NCBI RefSeq assembly: GCF_000144695.1 | Contig: NC_014378.1 | Span: forward strand, 904,781 to 968,780 | Origin: Acetohalobium arabaticum DSM 5501 | GTDB lineage: Bacteria; Bacillota; Halanaerobiia; Halobacteroidales; Acetohalobiaceae | Length of the DNA: 64,000 bases | Direction of reading: 5' to 3' | Part shown: positions 53,214-63,376 of the stretch, piece after piece | Layout of the letters: the number at the start of each line of letters is the position of its first letter | How positions within the stretch are numbered: the first letter of the stretch is position 1 | The notes under the pieces: model-generated | What the model was told of the DNA's origin: nothing | Seen by the model: the letters and a program-made list of their open reading frames with translations, nothing else | The model's database searches: none | Program-made: the position numbers and the translations under genes

Positions 53214-53242
53214 TTGACGTAAGTTGTGAAAAAAGATATAAT
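53214..53242 (+). promoter_or_regulatory. Promoter of the class V desulfurase gene
   Basis: TTGACG (53214-53219), 17 bases, TATAAT (53237-53242). The rest of the 355-base gap (52950-53304) is very AT-rich. It holds a weaker minus-strand promoter (TTAACT-17-TATAAT, about 53062-53090) for yedE and an AATCATGATT palindrome at 53052-53061. Confidence 0.75.
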
Positions 53243-53304
53243 TATTTCTAGAATTATCTTAAGAACATTCGCTCAAAAATATTAAGTGAGGAGATGTATA
53301 AATT

Positions 53305-54462
53305 ATGAAAGAAGTCTATCTAGATAATGCTGCTACTTCTCGCGTTAAACCGGATAACGTATTAGAAGCTATGAATAACTACTTAACTAACATTGGCTGC
53401 AGTCCTGGCCGCGGCGGCTATGAATGTTCACTTCAGGCAAGTCGGATAGTGCTGAATACTAGGCTTGCTTTTGCTGATTTTTTTAATGTAAACTCATCAG
53501 AACAGATTATCTTTAGCCATAATATTACTCATGGTCTTAATTATGCTCTTAAGGGTTTATTAAGTGAGGGCGATCATGTGATTACTACTTCTATTGAACA
53601 TAATGCAGTAGTTAGACCGCTTAAGGGATTAGAAGAAGCCGGAATTATTGAAGTAGATTATATCTCCTGTGATGAAGCAGGGATTTTAGATCCAGAGGAT
53701 GTAGAAAAAGCAGTATGCGATAATACTAAGCTGTTAGTTACAACTCATGCTTCTAATATAATAGGGACTTTAACTCCAGTACAGCAGCTAGGAAAGATTG
53801 CTGATAAACATGGTTTATACTTTATTTTGGATACAGCACAGACAGCAGGGATTTATGATCTTGATTTTGCTGATTTAAAGCTGGATGTCTTAGCTTTTAC
53901 CGGTCATAAAGGTTTGCTGGGACCGACAGGAACTGGTGGACTTGCTGTTAGTAAAGAAGTAGCTCAAGAGATGGAGCCGTTGATTGAAGGTGGTACTGGC
54001 AGCATCTCTGATAAAGAATATCAGCCTGACTTTTTACCGGATAAATTTGAAAGCGGTACGATGAATACTGTAGGATTAGCAGGATTAAAAGCTGGGATTG
54101 AATTTATTAAAGAGCAAGGGTTAAAGAAGATAAGAGAGCACGAACTGGAATTGACTGATAGACTTTTACAGGGTTTAGATGCAATTGAGGGAATTAAGAT
54201 ATATGGACCTAAAGATACTAAACTGCAGACTTCAACAGTTTCTATAGATGTAGCTGATTTCGATTTAGGTCAGTTAAGCTTTAGACTGGATGATGAATAC
54301 GGTATTATGACTCGTTCCGGGCTGCATTGTGCTCCTTTAGCCCATAAGACTATCGGCAGCTTTCCTGAAGGAACTCTACGCTTCAGTATCGGTTACTTCA
54401 ACACCGCCGAAGAGATTGATTATACTTTAGAGACATTAGAGGAGCTTATGCGGACTAACTAA
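53305..54462 (+). CDS. Class V aminotransferase / cysteine desulfurase-like protein
   Basis: A PLP enzyme of 385 residues of the SufS/CsdA-like group (EF2568-type subfamily). It has YLDNAATSRVKPDNVL at the start, FSHNITHGLNYAL near 75, TTSIEHNAV, DTAQTAGIYDLDF, PLP Lys in AFTGHKGLLGPTGTGG (~210) and the catalytic Cys in RSGLHCAPLAH (~345). It is divergent from yedE-tusA-DUF3343, a common arrangement in selenium-using anaerobes. It may supply Se or S to that pathway (inference). Confidence 0.88.
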   Translation: MKEVYLDNAATSRVKPDNVLEAMNNYLTNIGCSPGRGGYECSLQASRIVLNTRLAFADFFNVNSSEQIIFSHNITHGLNYALKGLLSEGDHVITTSIEHNAVVRPLKGLEEAGIIEVDYISCDEAGILDPEDVEKAVCDNTKLLVTTHASNIIGTLTPVQQLGKIADKHGLYFILDTAQTAGIYDLDFADLKLDVLAFTGHKGLLGPTGTGGLAVSKEVAQEMEPLIEGGTGSISDKEYQPDFLPDKFESGTMNTVGLAGLKAGIEFIKEQGLKKIREHELELTDRLLQGLDAIEGIKIYGPKDTKLQTSTVSIDVADFDLGQLSFRLDDEYGIMTRSGLHCAPLAHKTIGSFPEGTLRFSIGYFNTAEEIDYTLETLEELMRTN

Positions 54463-54480
54463 TTATAATGTAGAATTAAA

Positions 54481-54888
54481 TTGATATAATGTTGCAGTTT
54501 TGTACTTTTATGATATTGCAGTAATAGTCAATATGTATCCGCCGCTTGCCGTTCGTTCGACATCCTGTCTCACTCACTCTCAAAAACTGACTCTCCACCA
54601 TCCGTGGTTTCGAGTCAGTTTTAAGAGTCGCTCTGGACACATATTGACTATTTGTAGCACAGAAATTTCATTAATTTGGTTTTAAACGCTTCTTCAGATA
54701 ATTTTGCACAATGTAGTTGATATCTTGCAACAAGCGACTTTAAAGCAGCCCCATAAGAGAAAATAATTAACATATAAAGTAGGTTCTTTTTTTAATTGTA
54801 TCTCTAAGATTAGTTTATTGCTAGTTGATTAGGGCTGATTTTCGGAGCGTTTGCAAGATATCAACTTTAAACTGCAACAATATATCAA
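54481..54888. mobile_element. MITE-like palindromic repeat, copy 2
   Basis: A 408-bp copy of the element at 25898-26305, differing by only two adjacent bases. It has the same terminal inverted repeats and nested internal hairpins. It is inserted between the desulfurase stop and what looks like that gene's terminator at 54931. The internal 61-codon frame has no SD and no recognisable domain. Confidence 0.8.
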
Positions 54889-54930
54889 TATTACTGCAAA
54901 AAATAGCATAGAGTTAAATCAATAGAAGAG

Positions 54931-54956
54931 TGGCCGCTAGGCCATTTTTTTCTTTT
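54931..54956 (+). terminator. Terminator downstream of the MITE
   Basis: TGGCC-GCTA-GGCCA followed by a long T run. Probably the original desulfurase terminator, displaced by the insertion. Confidence 0.8.
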
Positions 54957-55028
54957 GTAAATTAGAATAGACATTATTTAAGTTAATATAATAAGAATAG
55001 ATAGGCTGGTTGATAAGGAGGAAAAATT

Positions 55029-55358
55029 ATGAGCAATAAGCAATGGGAAGAGGATGATGAGGTTGAAGAGGAGTTGGATAAAGAGACAATTATAGAGCTT
55101 AAAGAGAGTTTAATGAAATTAATTGGAGATTTTCATAAAATGGGAGTAGCTGAATATATTGAAATGGTTAGATCGCCGAAAAGAATGCTCTATGTAAATT
55201 TTTTAGCCGGGCTGGCTCGCGGATTGGGAGTGGTAGTAGGTGCAACTTTATTAGGTGCAATCTTTCTTTCTATTTTATTTAAGATGGCTGATTTAAATTT
55301 ACCGCTGATCGGTGAATATATTGCTCGCTTGGTCAGGATTGTAAAGCAGAATTTATAA
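55029..55358 (+). CDS. DUF5665-family small membrane protein
   Basis: 109 residues: an acidic N-terminus (WEEDDEVEEELDKE), an amphipathic stretch with YIEMVRSPKRMLYVNFLAG, then one or two hydrophobic helices (GLGVVVGATLLGAIFLSIL) and a short basic tail. The pattern matches the small DUF5665 proteins of spore-forming Firmicutes, whose function is unknown. SD AAGGAGG. Confidence 0.75.
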   Translation: MSNKQWEEDDEVEEELDKETIIELKESLMKLIGDFHKMGVAEYIEMVRSPKRMLYVNFLAGLARGLGVVVGATLLGAIFLSILFKMADLNLPLIGEYIARLVRIVKQNL

Positions 55359-55426
55359 TGAATAAATTCAGAAAAGCTACAAAGACTAGTTAGTGAATTC
55401 CAATAATCTAACTAGGAGGATAAACG

Positions 55427-56140
55427 ATGACAGAGTATAATGAAGAATACTATAGAGAAAAGCTGCTGCAGGAAAGAGAAAGAATAATAGAGCAGATTGA
55501 AAGCTTCGATGATAAGAATTATACCGGGTTACATCACAGTTTAAAAGACTCAACTAGTGAGCTATCGACTTATGATAACCATCCTAGTGATCAGGCGCCT
55601 AATACTTTTGAGCGGGAAAAGGATTTAGGCTTAAAGGATAATGCCTATCGCCTATTACAGAAGATAGATGATGCCCTGGAAAGAATAGAAACCGGTGATT
55701 ATGGTATCTGTGATATCTGCCAGGAAGAAATAAATAGAGAGCGCCTGGATTTTATTCCTTATACGACTAGGTGTGTTGAATGTAATCGGGCCCAAGCAGA
55801 GGAAGAAGAGGAGACTACTAATCGACCAGTAGCTGAAGATCCTTTAGGGCATCCTTTTGGACGAACCTTCAATGATGATACAGAAAGCATTAGTTTCGAC
55901 GGGGAGGACAGCTGGCAGTCAGTAGCCCAGTATGGAACTGTAAATACTCCTTCGGATATCAGTGAGGCAGTTAAGCAGGCAGAGGCTTATATAGATGCTG
56001 ATGAGAATCAAGGCAGTGTTGAGTGGGGAGATAGGGTGACAGACCAAGGCTTTACAACTGGAGATGAAGAATACAATGATGAGAATCTCTTAAGCGAGCA
56101 GCCGACAGTTGATGGAGAAGTAGAAGATAGTGAGGAATAA
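55427..56140 (+). CDS. YteA-like TraR/DksA zinc-finger protein
   Basis: 237 residues. The N-terminal coiled segment (YREKLLQERERIIEQI), STYDNHPSDQAPNTFEREKD, and the C4 zinc finger CDICQ...TRCVEC (~100-125) match the YteA sporulation-associated branch of the TraR/DksA family. The acidic C-terminal half (SVEWGDRVTDQ, GEVEDSEE) is typical of that branch. SD AGGAGG. It lies upstream of lspA. Confidence 0.85.
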   Translation: MTEYNEEYYREKLLQERERIIEQIESFDDKNYTGLHHSLKDSTSELSTYDNHPSDQAPNTFEREKDLGLKDNAYRLLQKIDDALERIETGDYGICDICQEEINRERLDFIPYTTRCVECNRAQAEEEEETTNRPVAEDPLGHPFGRTFNDDTESISFDGEDSWQSVAQYGTVNTPSDISEAVKQAEAYIDADENQGSVEWGDRVTDQGFTTGDEEYNDENLLSEQPTVDGEVEDSEE

Positions 56141-56236
56141 TTAATAACTACAATATACTTTTCCTCTCTTGTTTTTATTACTCAATTGTGTTAAAATGAA
56201 TGCGGATTTTTTCATAAGAGGCCAAAGGAGGAGAAT

Positions 56237-56680
56237 ATGATAGCGGCTTTTATTATTGTTGTAGTAGTAATTATTTTAGATCAGGCAAGTAAATTGGTCA
56301 TAGTTCAGAATTTTTCACTACATGAATCCATACCGATTATTGAAGATATATTCTATTTGACTTATGTTAGGAATTATGGAGCTGCTTTTGGTTTATTAAA
56401 TAATCAGCGTCTTTTCTTTATTATTATTACACTAGTAATTATTTTAGGACTATTATTTTTTTATAAACAAGCACAGAAAGAAGGAATTATTCTTCAGATT
56501 GCCTGGGGATTAGGTTTAGGCGGAGCGGCTGGTAATCTGATTGATAGAGTAAGATTAGGTTATGTAATTGATTTTTTGGATTTTAGAGTCTGGCCTGTCT
56601 TTAATCTTGCTGATTCAGCAATAGTGATTGCAGTAAGTCTATTTTTTTATTGGGCGATTATACTTGATGGATTGGAGTGA
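56237..56680 (+). CDS. lspA: Lipoprotein signal peptidase II
   Basis: Membrane aspartyl protease removing lipoprotein signal peptides (for example from PstS2). 147 residues, four TM helices, YVRNYGAAFGLL, and the catalytic aspartates in GYVIDFLDF and FNLADSAIV. SD AAAGGAGGAG. It lies six bases from rluD, the conserved lspA-rluD pair of Firmicutes. Confidence 0.95.
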   Translation: MIAAFIIVVVVIILDQASKLVIVQNFSLHESIPIIEDIFYLTYVRNYGAAFGLLNNQRLFFIIITLVIILGLLFFYKQAQKEGIILQIAWGLGLGGAAGNLIDRVRLGYVIDFLDFRVWPVFNLADSAIVIAVSLFFYWAIILDGLE

Positions 56681-56685
56681 TTATA

Positions 56686-57612
56686 ATGTCTGAAGAAAGA
56701 GAATATATAATTGATGATAATGATGTAGATCAACGGTTAGATAAATTTTTGGCCTACCAGAATGAAGAGCTGTCTCGCAGTTATATTCAAAAATTAATAG
56801 ATAATGGAGAAGTAACTGTTAATAAGGAGGAAAAGAAGAATAGTTATCGTCTGCAGGTTGGGGATGAAGTTAAGTTAATTATTCCCCAGCCAGAAGAGGT
56901 TGAGATAAAGCCAGAATCGATACCGCTTGAGGTTATTGCTGAAGATGAGGATATAGTTGTTATTAATAAACAGGCTGATTTAGTTGTTCATCCGGCTCCC
57001 GGCCATAAACAGGGAACGCTGGTAAATGCTTTATTGTACCATTGTGATAATCTGTCTGGAATTAATGGAGAGATTAGACCAGGAATCGTACATAGACTGG
57101 ATAAGGATACTTCCGGAGCTATAGTAGCAGCTAAGAATGACCAGGCCCATCGTAATCTTGTTAAGCAGTTTAAAGAACGCCGGACAGAGAAGATATACTT
57201 AGCCTTAGTTGAGGGGAATATTAAACATAATAAAGCCAAGATAGATGCTGCCATCGGTAGAGATCCCTATAATCGTAAAAGGATGGCGGTTACTAAACGG
57301 AATAGTAAACAAGCAGTAACTAGATTTGAAGTTTTAGAGCGGTTTGGTAATTATACCTGGGTAAAGCTGAAGCTTGAGACAGGCAGGACCCATCAGATTA
57401 GAGTTCATATGAGTTATATTGATAATCCTGTTGTGGGAGATAGACTTTACGGTTATAATAAACAACAGTTAAATGTGCATCGTCAATTATTACATGCTTA
57501 TCAATTAGGCTTTAATCATCCGCGGCGTAATAAATGGGTTGAGTTTACTGCAGAAATGCCTTCGGATATAAAGCAGATATTAGAAAAACTGCGGAGTGAG
57601 AAAAACAGATAA
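56686..57612 (+). CDS. rluD: RluD-type 23S rRNA pseudouridine synthase
   Basis: An N-terminal S4 domain (DQRLDKFLAYQNEELSRSYI) is followed by the RluA-family catalytic domain with Asp in GIVHRLDKDTSGAIVAAK. Then come KIYLALVEG and TGRTHQIRVHM. 308 residues. ATG 56686 is used; the GTG at 56677 overlaps the lspA stop and precedes the GGAG motif. Confidence 0.94.
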   Translation: MSEEREYIIDDNDVDQRLDKFLAYQNEELSRSYIQKLIDNGEVTVNKEEKKNSYRLQVGDEVKLIIPQPEEVEIKPESIPLEVIAEDEDIVVINKQADLVVHPAPGHKQGTLVNALLYHCDNLSGINGEIRPGIVHRLDKDTSGAIVAAKNDQAHRNLVKQFKERRTEKIYLALVEGNIKHNKAKIDAAIGRDPYNRKRMAVTKRNSKQAVTRFEVLERFGNYTWVKLKLETGRTHQIRVHMSYIDNPVVGDRLYGYNKQQLNVHRQLLHAYQLGFNHPRRNKWVEFTAEMPSDIKQILEKLRSEKNR

Positions 57613-57617
57613 ATTAT

Positions 57618-57648
57618 AAGGAGCCCGGCTGTCGGACTCCTTTTTTAG
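57618..57648. terminator. Terminator between rluD and ferredoxin
   Basis: AAGGAGCCCG pairs with CGGACTCCTT (one bulge) around GCTGT, then a T run, shared by converging genes. Confidence 0.8.
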
Positions 57649-57649
57649 T

Positions 57650-57853
57650 TTATGCATCTTTGATTGCATCAGTAGGACAGCCTTCTTGAGCAGCAATGGC
57701 ATCTCCTTGGACTTTTTCTGGTATTGTATCTACTATAGCTACTGCTTTATCGTCATCTCCCCAATCAAAGACAGCAGGACATTCTTCAATACATAAACCG
57801 CAGCTAATACAGAGTTCAGGGTCTACTTCTAGAACTATAGTATCAGTAGGCAT
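57650..57853 (-). CDS. Single-cluster 4Fe-4S ferredoxin
   Basis: A 67-residue acidic ferredoxin with one cluster: CISCGLCIEEC near residue 15 and a distal cysteine in EGCPTDAI near 59. The second CxxCxxC motif of clostridial 2[4Fe-4S] ferredoxins is absent, so it is the one-cluster type. SD AAGGAGTG precedes ATG 57853. An electron carrier; its partner is not evident. Confidence 0.92.
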   Translation of the reverse strand: MPTDTIVLEVDPELCISCGLCIEECPAVFDWGDDDKAVAIVDTIPEKVQGDAIAAQEGCPTDAIKDA

Positions 57854-57966
57854 TTATTAATCACTCCTTTATCTATTAGTATCAACAAATTTTATATTTT
57901 TATTAATAAAAGCTGTAGTTTAATATTGATTATCTAAATAAGATTAAGTTAATTAAGACTTAAGTG

Positions 57967-57995
57967 TTGACATAAAGATTAAGTTATGGTAGACT
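57967..57995 (+). promoter_or_regulatory. Promoter of the pyr operon
   Basis: TTGACA (57967-57972), 17 bases, TAGACT (57990-57995), about 30 bases upstream of the first PyrR-binding hairpin. Confidence 0.8.
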
Positions 57996-58023
57996 CTATA
58001 TGAGCTAAGTAAAAAAGTTAAAT

Positions 58024-58693
<670 letters not shown>

Positions 58694-58716
58694 CTGGAAT
58701 ACAATAGAATATTGGG

Positions 58717-58820
58717 AACCCTTTTAAATTAGTCCTGTGAGGCTAGTAAGGGGTTTAAATGTAACTTCTATAGATAATTTAAACCTCCTTATGCCTGACA
58801 CGGCTGTAAGGAGGTTTTTT
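58717..58820 (+). promoter_or_regulatory. PyrR attenuator 2 (between pyrR and uraA)
   Basis: AACCCTTTTAAATTAGTCCT at 58717 opens a hairpin with loop TCCTGTGAGGC, closing at about 58755. The terminator AACCTCCTTA/TAAGGAGGTT (58782-58816) with a T run follows. It repeats the first attenuator's design. Confidence 0.87.
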
Positions 58821-58852
58821 CTATAGTAATTAAAAAAATTGGGGGTATAATA

Positions 58853-60133
58853 ATGGAAAAGGAAAGCTTACGAGCAGAGAAGTTAGCACTGCCGCAGAAA
58901 GTAATTTTAGGAATTCAGCATATGTTTGCTATGTTTGGAGCGACAGTTTTAGTTCCTAAGTTAACAGGATTGAATCCTTCGGTAGCACTCTTTACTTCAG
59001 CAGTAGGTACAATTATATTCCATTTTATTACTAAAGGAAAGGTTCCGGCTTATCTAGGTTCATCTTTTGCCTTTATTGCTCCGATTATTGCCGCTAAAGA
59101 ATCATTTGGTATTCCCGGGGCAATGTTGGGCTGTCTTACTGCTGGCTTAATCTACATAATCATGTCAGCAGTGATTAAAGCAGTAGGTTCCGATTTCTTA
59201 GAAAAGTTTTTACCGCCGGTAGTGGTAGGACCTGTAATTATGACTATCGGTTTAGGTCTCGCTCCGACAGCTAAGGATATGGCAACTGCTCATTTACCGA
59301 CAGCCATCTTCACCTTAGCAGTAGCCATTGTAATCAGTATCTTCGGCAAAGGATTAATTAAAGTAATTCCTATCTTAATCGGAGTTGTTTCCGGATATAT
59401 CTTTGCTTACTTGGCTGGAATTGTGGATTTAGCTCCAGTCCAAGAGGCAGCCTGGTTGGCACTGCCTAATTTTTCACTACCCAGCATCAGTGAATTTTCG
59501 GCCAGCCTACCGGCAGTTTTGATTATAGCACCGATTGCAGTAGTAACGATGGTAGAGCATTTAGGTGATGTTCTGGCCTTAAGCAAGACAGTAGATCGGG
59601 AGTTTATTGAAGAGCCGGGGCTGCACCGGACTCTGTTAGGCGACGGAATAGCAACAGCTTTTGCAGCCTTACTGGGAGGTCCGCCGAATACGACTTATGG
59701 TGAGAATATCGGAGTTTTAGCAATTACCAAGGTTCATAATCCGGTCGTAATTGAAATAGCAGCAGTCTTTGTCTTCGGTATGAGCTTTGTTCAGAAGTTA
59801 GGGGCTTTGATTAGAACAATTCCAGCGGCGGTAATGGGCGGAATAGTTATTCTGCTCTTTGGAATGATTGCTTCTATTGGTCTTAGAACATTAATTGAGA
59901 ATGAAGTGGACTTAAGCAATAATCGCAATTTGGTAATTGTCTCTACAGTATTAGTTATCGGGATTAGCAATCTGGCATTTACAATTCCCGGTTTAGGTAC
60001 TGATCTTAAAGGAATGGGGCTGGCAGCCATTGTAGGAATTGGTTTAAATATTTTACTGCCGGAATCTGCAGAAGCTGAATCTGATACGGAAGCTAATGAA
60101 GTACAAGCGGAGGAAGCAGTACAGAAGGCTTAA
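58853..60133 (+). CDS. uraA: Uracil permease (UraA/NCS2 family)
   Basis: Uracil:H+ (or Na+) symporter with about 14 TM segments, 426 residues. It has QHMFAMFGATVLVPKLTGL at the start, YLGSSFAFIAPI near 65, VEHLGDVLALSKTVDRE near 235 and GDGIATAFAALLGGPPNTTY with GENIGVLAITKV. The acidic C-terminal tail is unusual and fits a halophile. Controlled by the attenuator just upstream. Confidence 0.94.
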   Translation: MEKESLRAEKLALPQKVILGIQHMFAMFGATVLVPKLTGLNPSVALFTSAVGTIIFHFITKGKVPAYLGSSFAFIAPIIAAKESFGIPGAMLGCLTAGLIYIIMSAVIKAVGSDFLEKFLPPVVVGPVIMTIGLGLAPTAKDMATAHLPTAIFTLAVAIVISIFGKGLIKVIPILIGVVSGYIFAYLAGIVDLAPVQEAAWLALPNFSLPSISEFSASLPAVLIIAPIAVVTMVEHLGDVLALSKTVDREFIEEPGLHRTLLGDGIATAFAALLGGPPNTTYGENIGVLAITKVHNPVVIEIAAVFVFGMSFVQKLGALIRTIPAAVMGGIVILLFGMIASIGLRTLIENEVDLSNNRNLVIVSTVLVIGISNLAFTIPGLGTDLKGMGLAAIVGIGLNILLPESAEAESDTEANEVQAEEAVQKA

Positions 60134-60169
60134 GCAGAAAGGTCGTTTATTATCTAGGGAGGGATGAAT

Positions 60170-61111
60170 GTGAGTTTTAAGCATAAACATCTTCTCGATT
60201 TGATGGATTTAAGCAGAGAAGAGATTCAGTTAATTCTGGATACAGCTGAATCAATGAAAGAGATCTTTACCCGATCAATTAAGAAGGTGCCGACATTAAG
60301 AGGGAAGACGATTATTAGCCTCTTTTATGAACCCAGTACTCGAACAAAGTCATCATTTGATCTGGCCGGCAAGCGGCTGAGTGCTGATATGATGAGTCTG
60401 TCGGTATCAACAAGTAGTGTTGTAAAAGGAGAGAGCTTGGTCGATACAGCCAAGACGATGGAGGCTATGGGGGCAGATGCTGTTATTATGCGCCATAGTA
60501 TGCCTGGAGCGCCGCATCTACTAGCAGAAAGTATTGATGCATCGGTTCTGAATGCTGGCGATGGAGCTCATGCCCATCCTACTCAAGCTCTGTTGGATAT
60601 GTATAGTATTCGCGAAGAACGGGGAAAAATAGCAGGAGAGACTATTGCTATTGTAGGTGATATCAAACACAGTAGAGTAGCCCGTTCGAATATCTGGGCT
60701 TTGAATAAATTAGGAGCTAAGGTAAGAGTGGTTGGACCGCCGACTCTGATTCCGGCCAACTTGGAGGAGATGGATGTTGAGGTTTATTATGATTTAGAAG
60801 AGGGCTTAGAAGGAATAGATGTAGTCAATATTCTCCGGATTCAATTAGAACGACAAGAAGCAGGATACCTACCTAATCTGCGGGAGTATACTAAATTCTA
60901 CGGTGTAGATGAGAAAATATTGGAATTGGTTGGTGACGAGGTTACTGTGATGCATCCCGGGCCGACCAATCGTGGAGTAGAGATTACACCGGAAGTAGCT
61001 TATGGAGACCAATCAGTAATTAATGAACAGGTAACCAATGGAGTAGCTATCAGAATGGCACTCCTATATCTCTTAACTGGGGGTGAGAAGATTGAAGAGA
61101 CTGCTAATTAA
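60170..61111 (+). CDS. pyrB: Aspartate carbamoyltransferase catalytic chain
   Basis: Forms N-carbamoyl-aspartate. It has about 313 residues with carbamoyl-phosphate motif [13 protein letters not shown] (~50), [23 protein letters not shown] and [15 protein letters not shown] 60170 has GGGAGGG at six-base spacing; the ATG at 60164 directly abuts that SD. No regulatory chain PyrI follows, as in Gram-positive bacteria. The end overlaps pyrC. Confidence 0.95.
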   Translation: MSFKHKHLLDLMDLSREEIQLILDTAESMKEIFTRSIKKVPTLRGKTIISLFYEPSTRTKSSFDLAGKRLSADMMSLSVSTSSVVKGESLVDTAKTMEAMGADAVIMRHSMPGAPHLLAESIDASVLNAGDGAHAHPTQALLDMYSIREERGKIAGETIAIVGDIKHSRVARSNIWALNKLGAKVRVVGPPTLIPANLEEMDVEVYYDLEEGLEGIDVVNILRIQLERQEAGYLPNLREYTKFYGVDEKILELVGDEVTVMHPGPTNRGVEITPEVAYGDQSVINEQVTNGVAIRMALLYLLTGGEKIEETAN

Positions 61112-62381
61112 GAACGGGAAGGTAGTCAGTCCGGCCGATGGTTTAAATGAAGAACTGGATATCTTAGTAGCTGAGGGAAGGATAGAGAAGATTGGTTCTG
61201 GGCTTGAGGATAAAGAAGCAGAAGTAATTGATGCGATCGGTAAGGTAGTAACGCCGGGACTTATCGATATGCATGTTCATTTACGGGAACCGGGCTTTGA
61301 ACATAAGGAGACAATTAAGACAGGAACTGAAGCTGCTGCTGCCGGCGGTTTTACTTCCGTAGCCTGTATGCCGAATACTAATCCTGTGATAGATAATTCT
61401 TCGATAGTTGATTCAGTTATAAAGAAAGCTGAATTTGAAGGTAAGGTTAATCTCTTTCCTATTGGCAGTATTACTAAGGGCTTAGAAGGAGAAGAGCTAT
61501 CTGAAATTGGATCTATGAAGGAAGCCGGCATTGTCGGTATCTCTGATGACGGAGAGACGGTGATGAATTCGGAATTGATGAGGTTGGCTTTGGAGTATGT
61601 AACAGCTTTTGATCTACCAGTGATTTCACATGCTGAAGACCAGGTGTTAAGCGGTGATGGCGTTGTTAATGAAGGCTATTATTCTACAGTAACCGGTCTG
61701 GATCCGATTCCTGCTGCGGCTGAGGATATAATTGTAGCCCGCGATATTAGACTGGCTGAATTAACAGGTGCTCCGCTCCATATTGCCCATGTCAGCACGA
61801 AGCGGGCAGTAGAGCTAGTACGGGATGCTAAAGAACGCGGCCTAGAGGTAACGGCTGAAGCTACTCCTCACCACTTCACTTTAACTGATGAAGCAGTTAT
61901 TAGTTTTGATACCAATACCAAAGTAAATCCCCCCTTAAGAAGTGAAGAAGATGTAGCTGCTATTAAAGAAGGATTGGCTGATGGAACAATCGATGTAATT
62001 GCTACTGATCATGCTCCCCATGCCTTCGAAGAAAAGAATGTAGAATATGATGATGCTCCCTTCGGAATCTCCGGTCTAGAGACGGCACTGCCGCTGGTAA
62101 TTACGGAATTGGTTAAACCGGGGATTATCAGTCTGGAGGAAGCTGTGGAGAAGTTAACGAGCAATCCGGCCGAGGTTCTGAATTCAGACGTCGGGAGACT
62201 CAAGGAAGGCAGCAGAGCAGATATTACAGTTTTAGATTTGGATGAAGAGTATGAGGTTGATGTAGATAAGTTCTATTCAAAGGGAAAGAACAGTCCCTTT
62301 GATGGGTTTAGATTATCAGGTAGACCGAAGGTTACTATTGTTGATGGAAAAGTAGTGATGAAGGATAATAAGGTATTATAA
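61092..62381 (+). CDS. pyrC: Dihydroorotase
   Basis: Cyclises carbamoyl-aspartate to dihydroorotate. It is a class I amidohydrolase of about 429 residues: metal motif [10 protein letters not shown] near 58, [30 protein letters not shown] and catalytic ATDHAPH near 300. TTG 61092 has SD GGGGGTG (61079-61085) at proper distance; GTG 61083 is inside the SD. It overlaps pyrB by 20 bases. Confidence 0.94.
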   Translation: MKRLLIKNGKVVSPADGLNEELDILVAEGRIEKIGSGLEDKEAEVIDAIGKVVTPGLIDMHVHLREPGFEHKETIKTGTEAAAAGGFTSVACMPNTNPVIDNSSIVDSVIKKAEFEGKVNLFPIGSITKGLEGEELSEIGSMKEAGIVGISDDGETVMNSELMRLALEYVTAFDLPVISHAEDQVLSGDGVVNEGYYSTVTGLDPIPAAAEDIIVARDIRLAELTGAPLHIAHVSTKRAVELVRDAKERGLEVTAEATPHHFTLTDEAVISFDTNTKVNPPLRSEEDVAAIKEGLADGTIDVIATDHAPHAFEEKNVEYDDAPFGISGLETALPLVITELVKPGIISLEEAVEKLTSNPAEVLNSDVGRLKEGSRADITVLDLDEEYEVDVDKFYSKGKNSPFDGFRLSGRPKVTIVDGKVVMKDNKVL

Positions 62382-62394
62382 AGGAGAGGATTTT

Positions 62395-63351
62395 GTGTCT
62401 AACTTTACAACAAGATTGAAAGCAAAGATTGAAGAGAAGAAAAGCTTTGTCTGCGTAGGACTGGACCCGCGCTTAAATAGGATTCCGGAGCAGATAAAGG
62501 AAGAGATTGTGGCTGAATATGGTAAGACTAAGGAAGCAGTAGGGAAAATATTTCTTGAGTTCAACCAGGGCATTATAGATGCAGTAGCTGATTATGCTGC
62601 GGCTGTTAAGCCCCAGATTGCTTTTTATGAACAGTACGGCCATCAAGGGATTAAGGCCTATGAAGAGACAATTGAATATGCCAAGAAGAAAGATCTATTA
62701 GTAATCGGCGATGCTAAACGGAATGATATCGGCTCTACGGCCAAGGCTTATGCCGACGGACATCTCGGTGAAGTGGACTTTTGGGAAGAAGCAGAGGTCG
62801 GCTACGGGGCTGATGCGCTGACAGTCAACGGCTATCTCGGCAGCGATGGAATTGACCCCTTTGTTGAGGCTTGTAACCAGCAGGGAAAAGGAATCTTTGT
62901 TCTGGTTAGAACTTCTAACCCATCGGCCGGTGAACTGCAGGATTTGGAAGCGGATAACAAGAGGATATATGAAGTGATGGCTGAATTAGTAAATGACTGG
63001 GGTGAAGATATAAAGGATGAAGACGGCTTCTCTGCTGTAGGGGCAGTTATCGGTGCTACTTATCCTGAGGAAGCTGAAGAGCTGCGAGAAATAATGGGGA
63101 ATGCTTATTTCTTAGTACCGGGTTATGGTGCTCAGGGTGCTGGAGCTAAAGAGGTAGTTCCTTCTTTTAAAGATGGCGGTTATGGAGCTATAGTTAATTC
63201 GGCCCGGGGAATTATCTTTGCCTATCAACGGGAACCCTGGAAGGATAGATTTTCGGCTGACGAATATCAAGAAGCAGCCCAGGCAGCAGTGGAGTATATG
63301 AGAGAAGATATTAATACTGCTTTAAATGAAGCAGGAAAACTACCCTGGTAG
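62395..63351 (+). CDS. pyrF: Orotidine 5'-phosphate decarboxylase (type 2)
   Basis: Converts OMP to UMP. The 318-residue length and DAKRNDIGSTAKAYADG (catalytic Lys-Asp set) mark the longer type 2 subfamily. VCVGLDPRLNRIP, AVKPQIAFYEQYG, VPGYGAQGAG and NSARGIIFAY are present. GTG 62395 follows AAGGAGAGG. Confidence 0.95.
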   Translation: MSNFTTRLKAKIEEKKSFVCVGLDPRLNRIPEQIKEEIVAEYGKTKEAVGKIFLEFNQGIIDAVADYAAAVKPQIAFYEQYGHQGIKAYEETIEYAKKKDLLVIGDAKRNDIGSTAKAYADGHLGEVDFWEEAEVGYGADALTVNGYLGSDGIDPFVEACNQQGKGIFVLVRTSNPSAGELQDLEADNKRIYEVMAELVNDWGEDIKDEDGFSAVGAVIGATYPEEAEELREIMGNAYFLVPGYGAQGAGAKEVVPSFKDGGYGAIVNSARGIIFAYQREPWKDRFSADEYQEAAQAAVEYMREDINTALNEAGKLPW

Positions 63352-63376
63352 TAGACTGAAAGGAGGCGGAAAAATT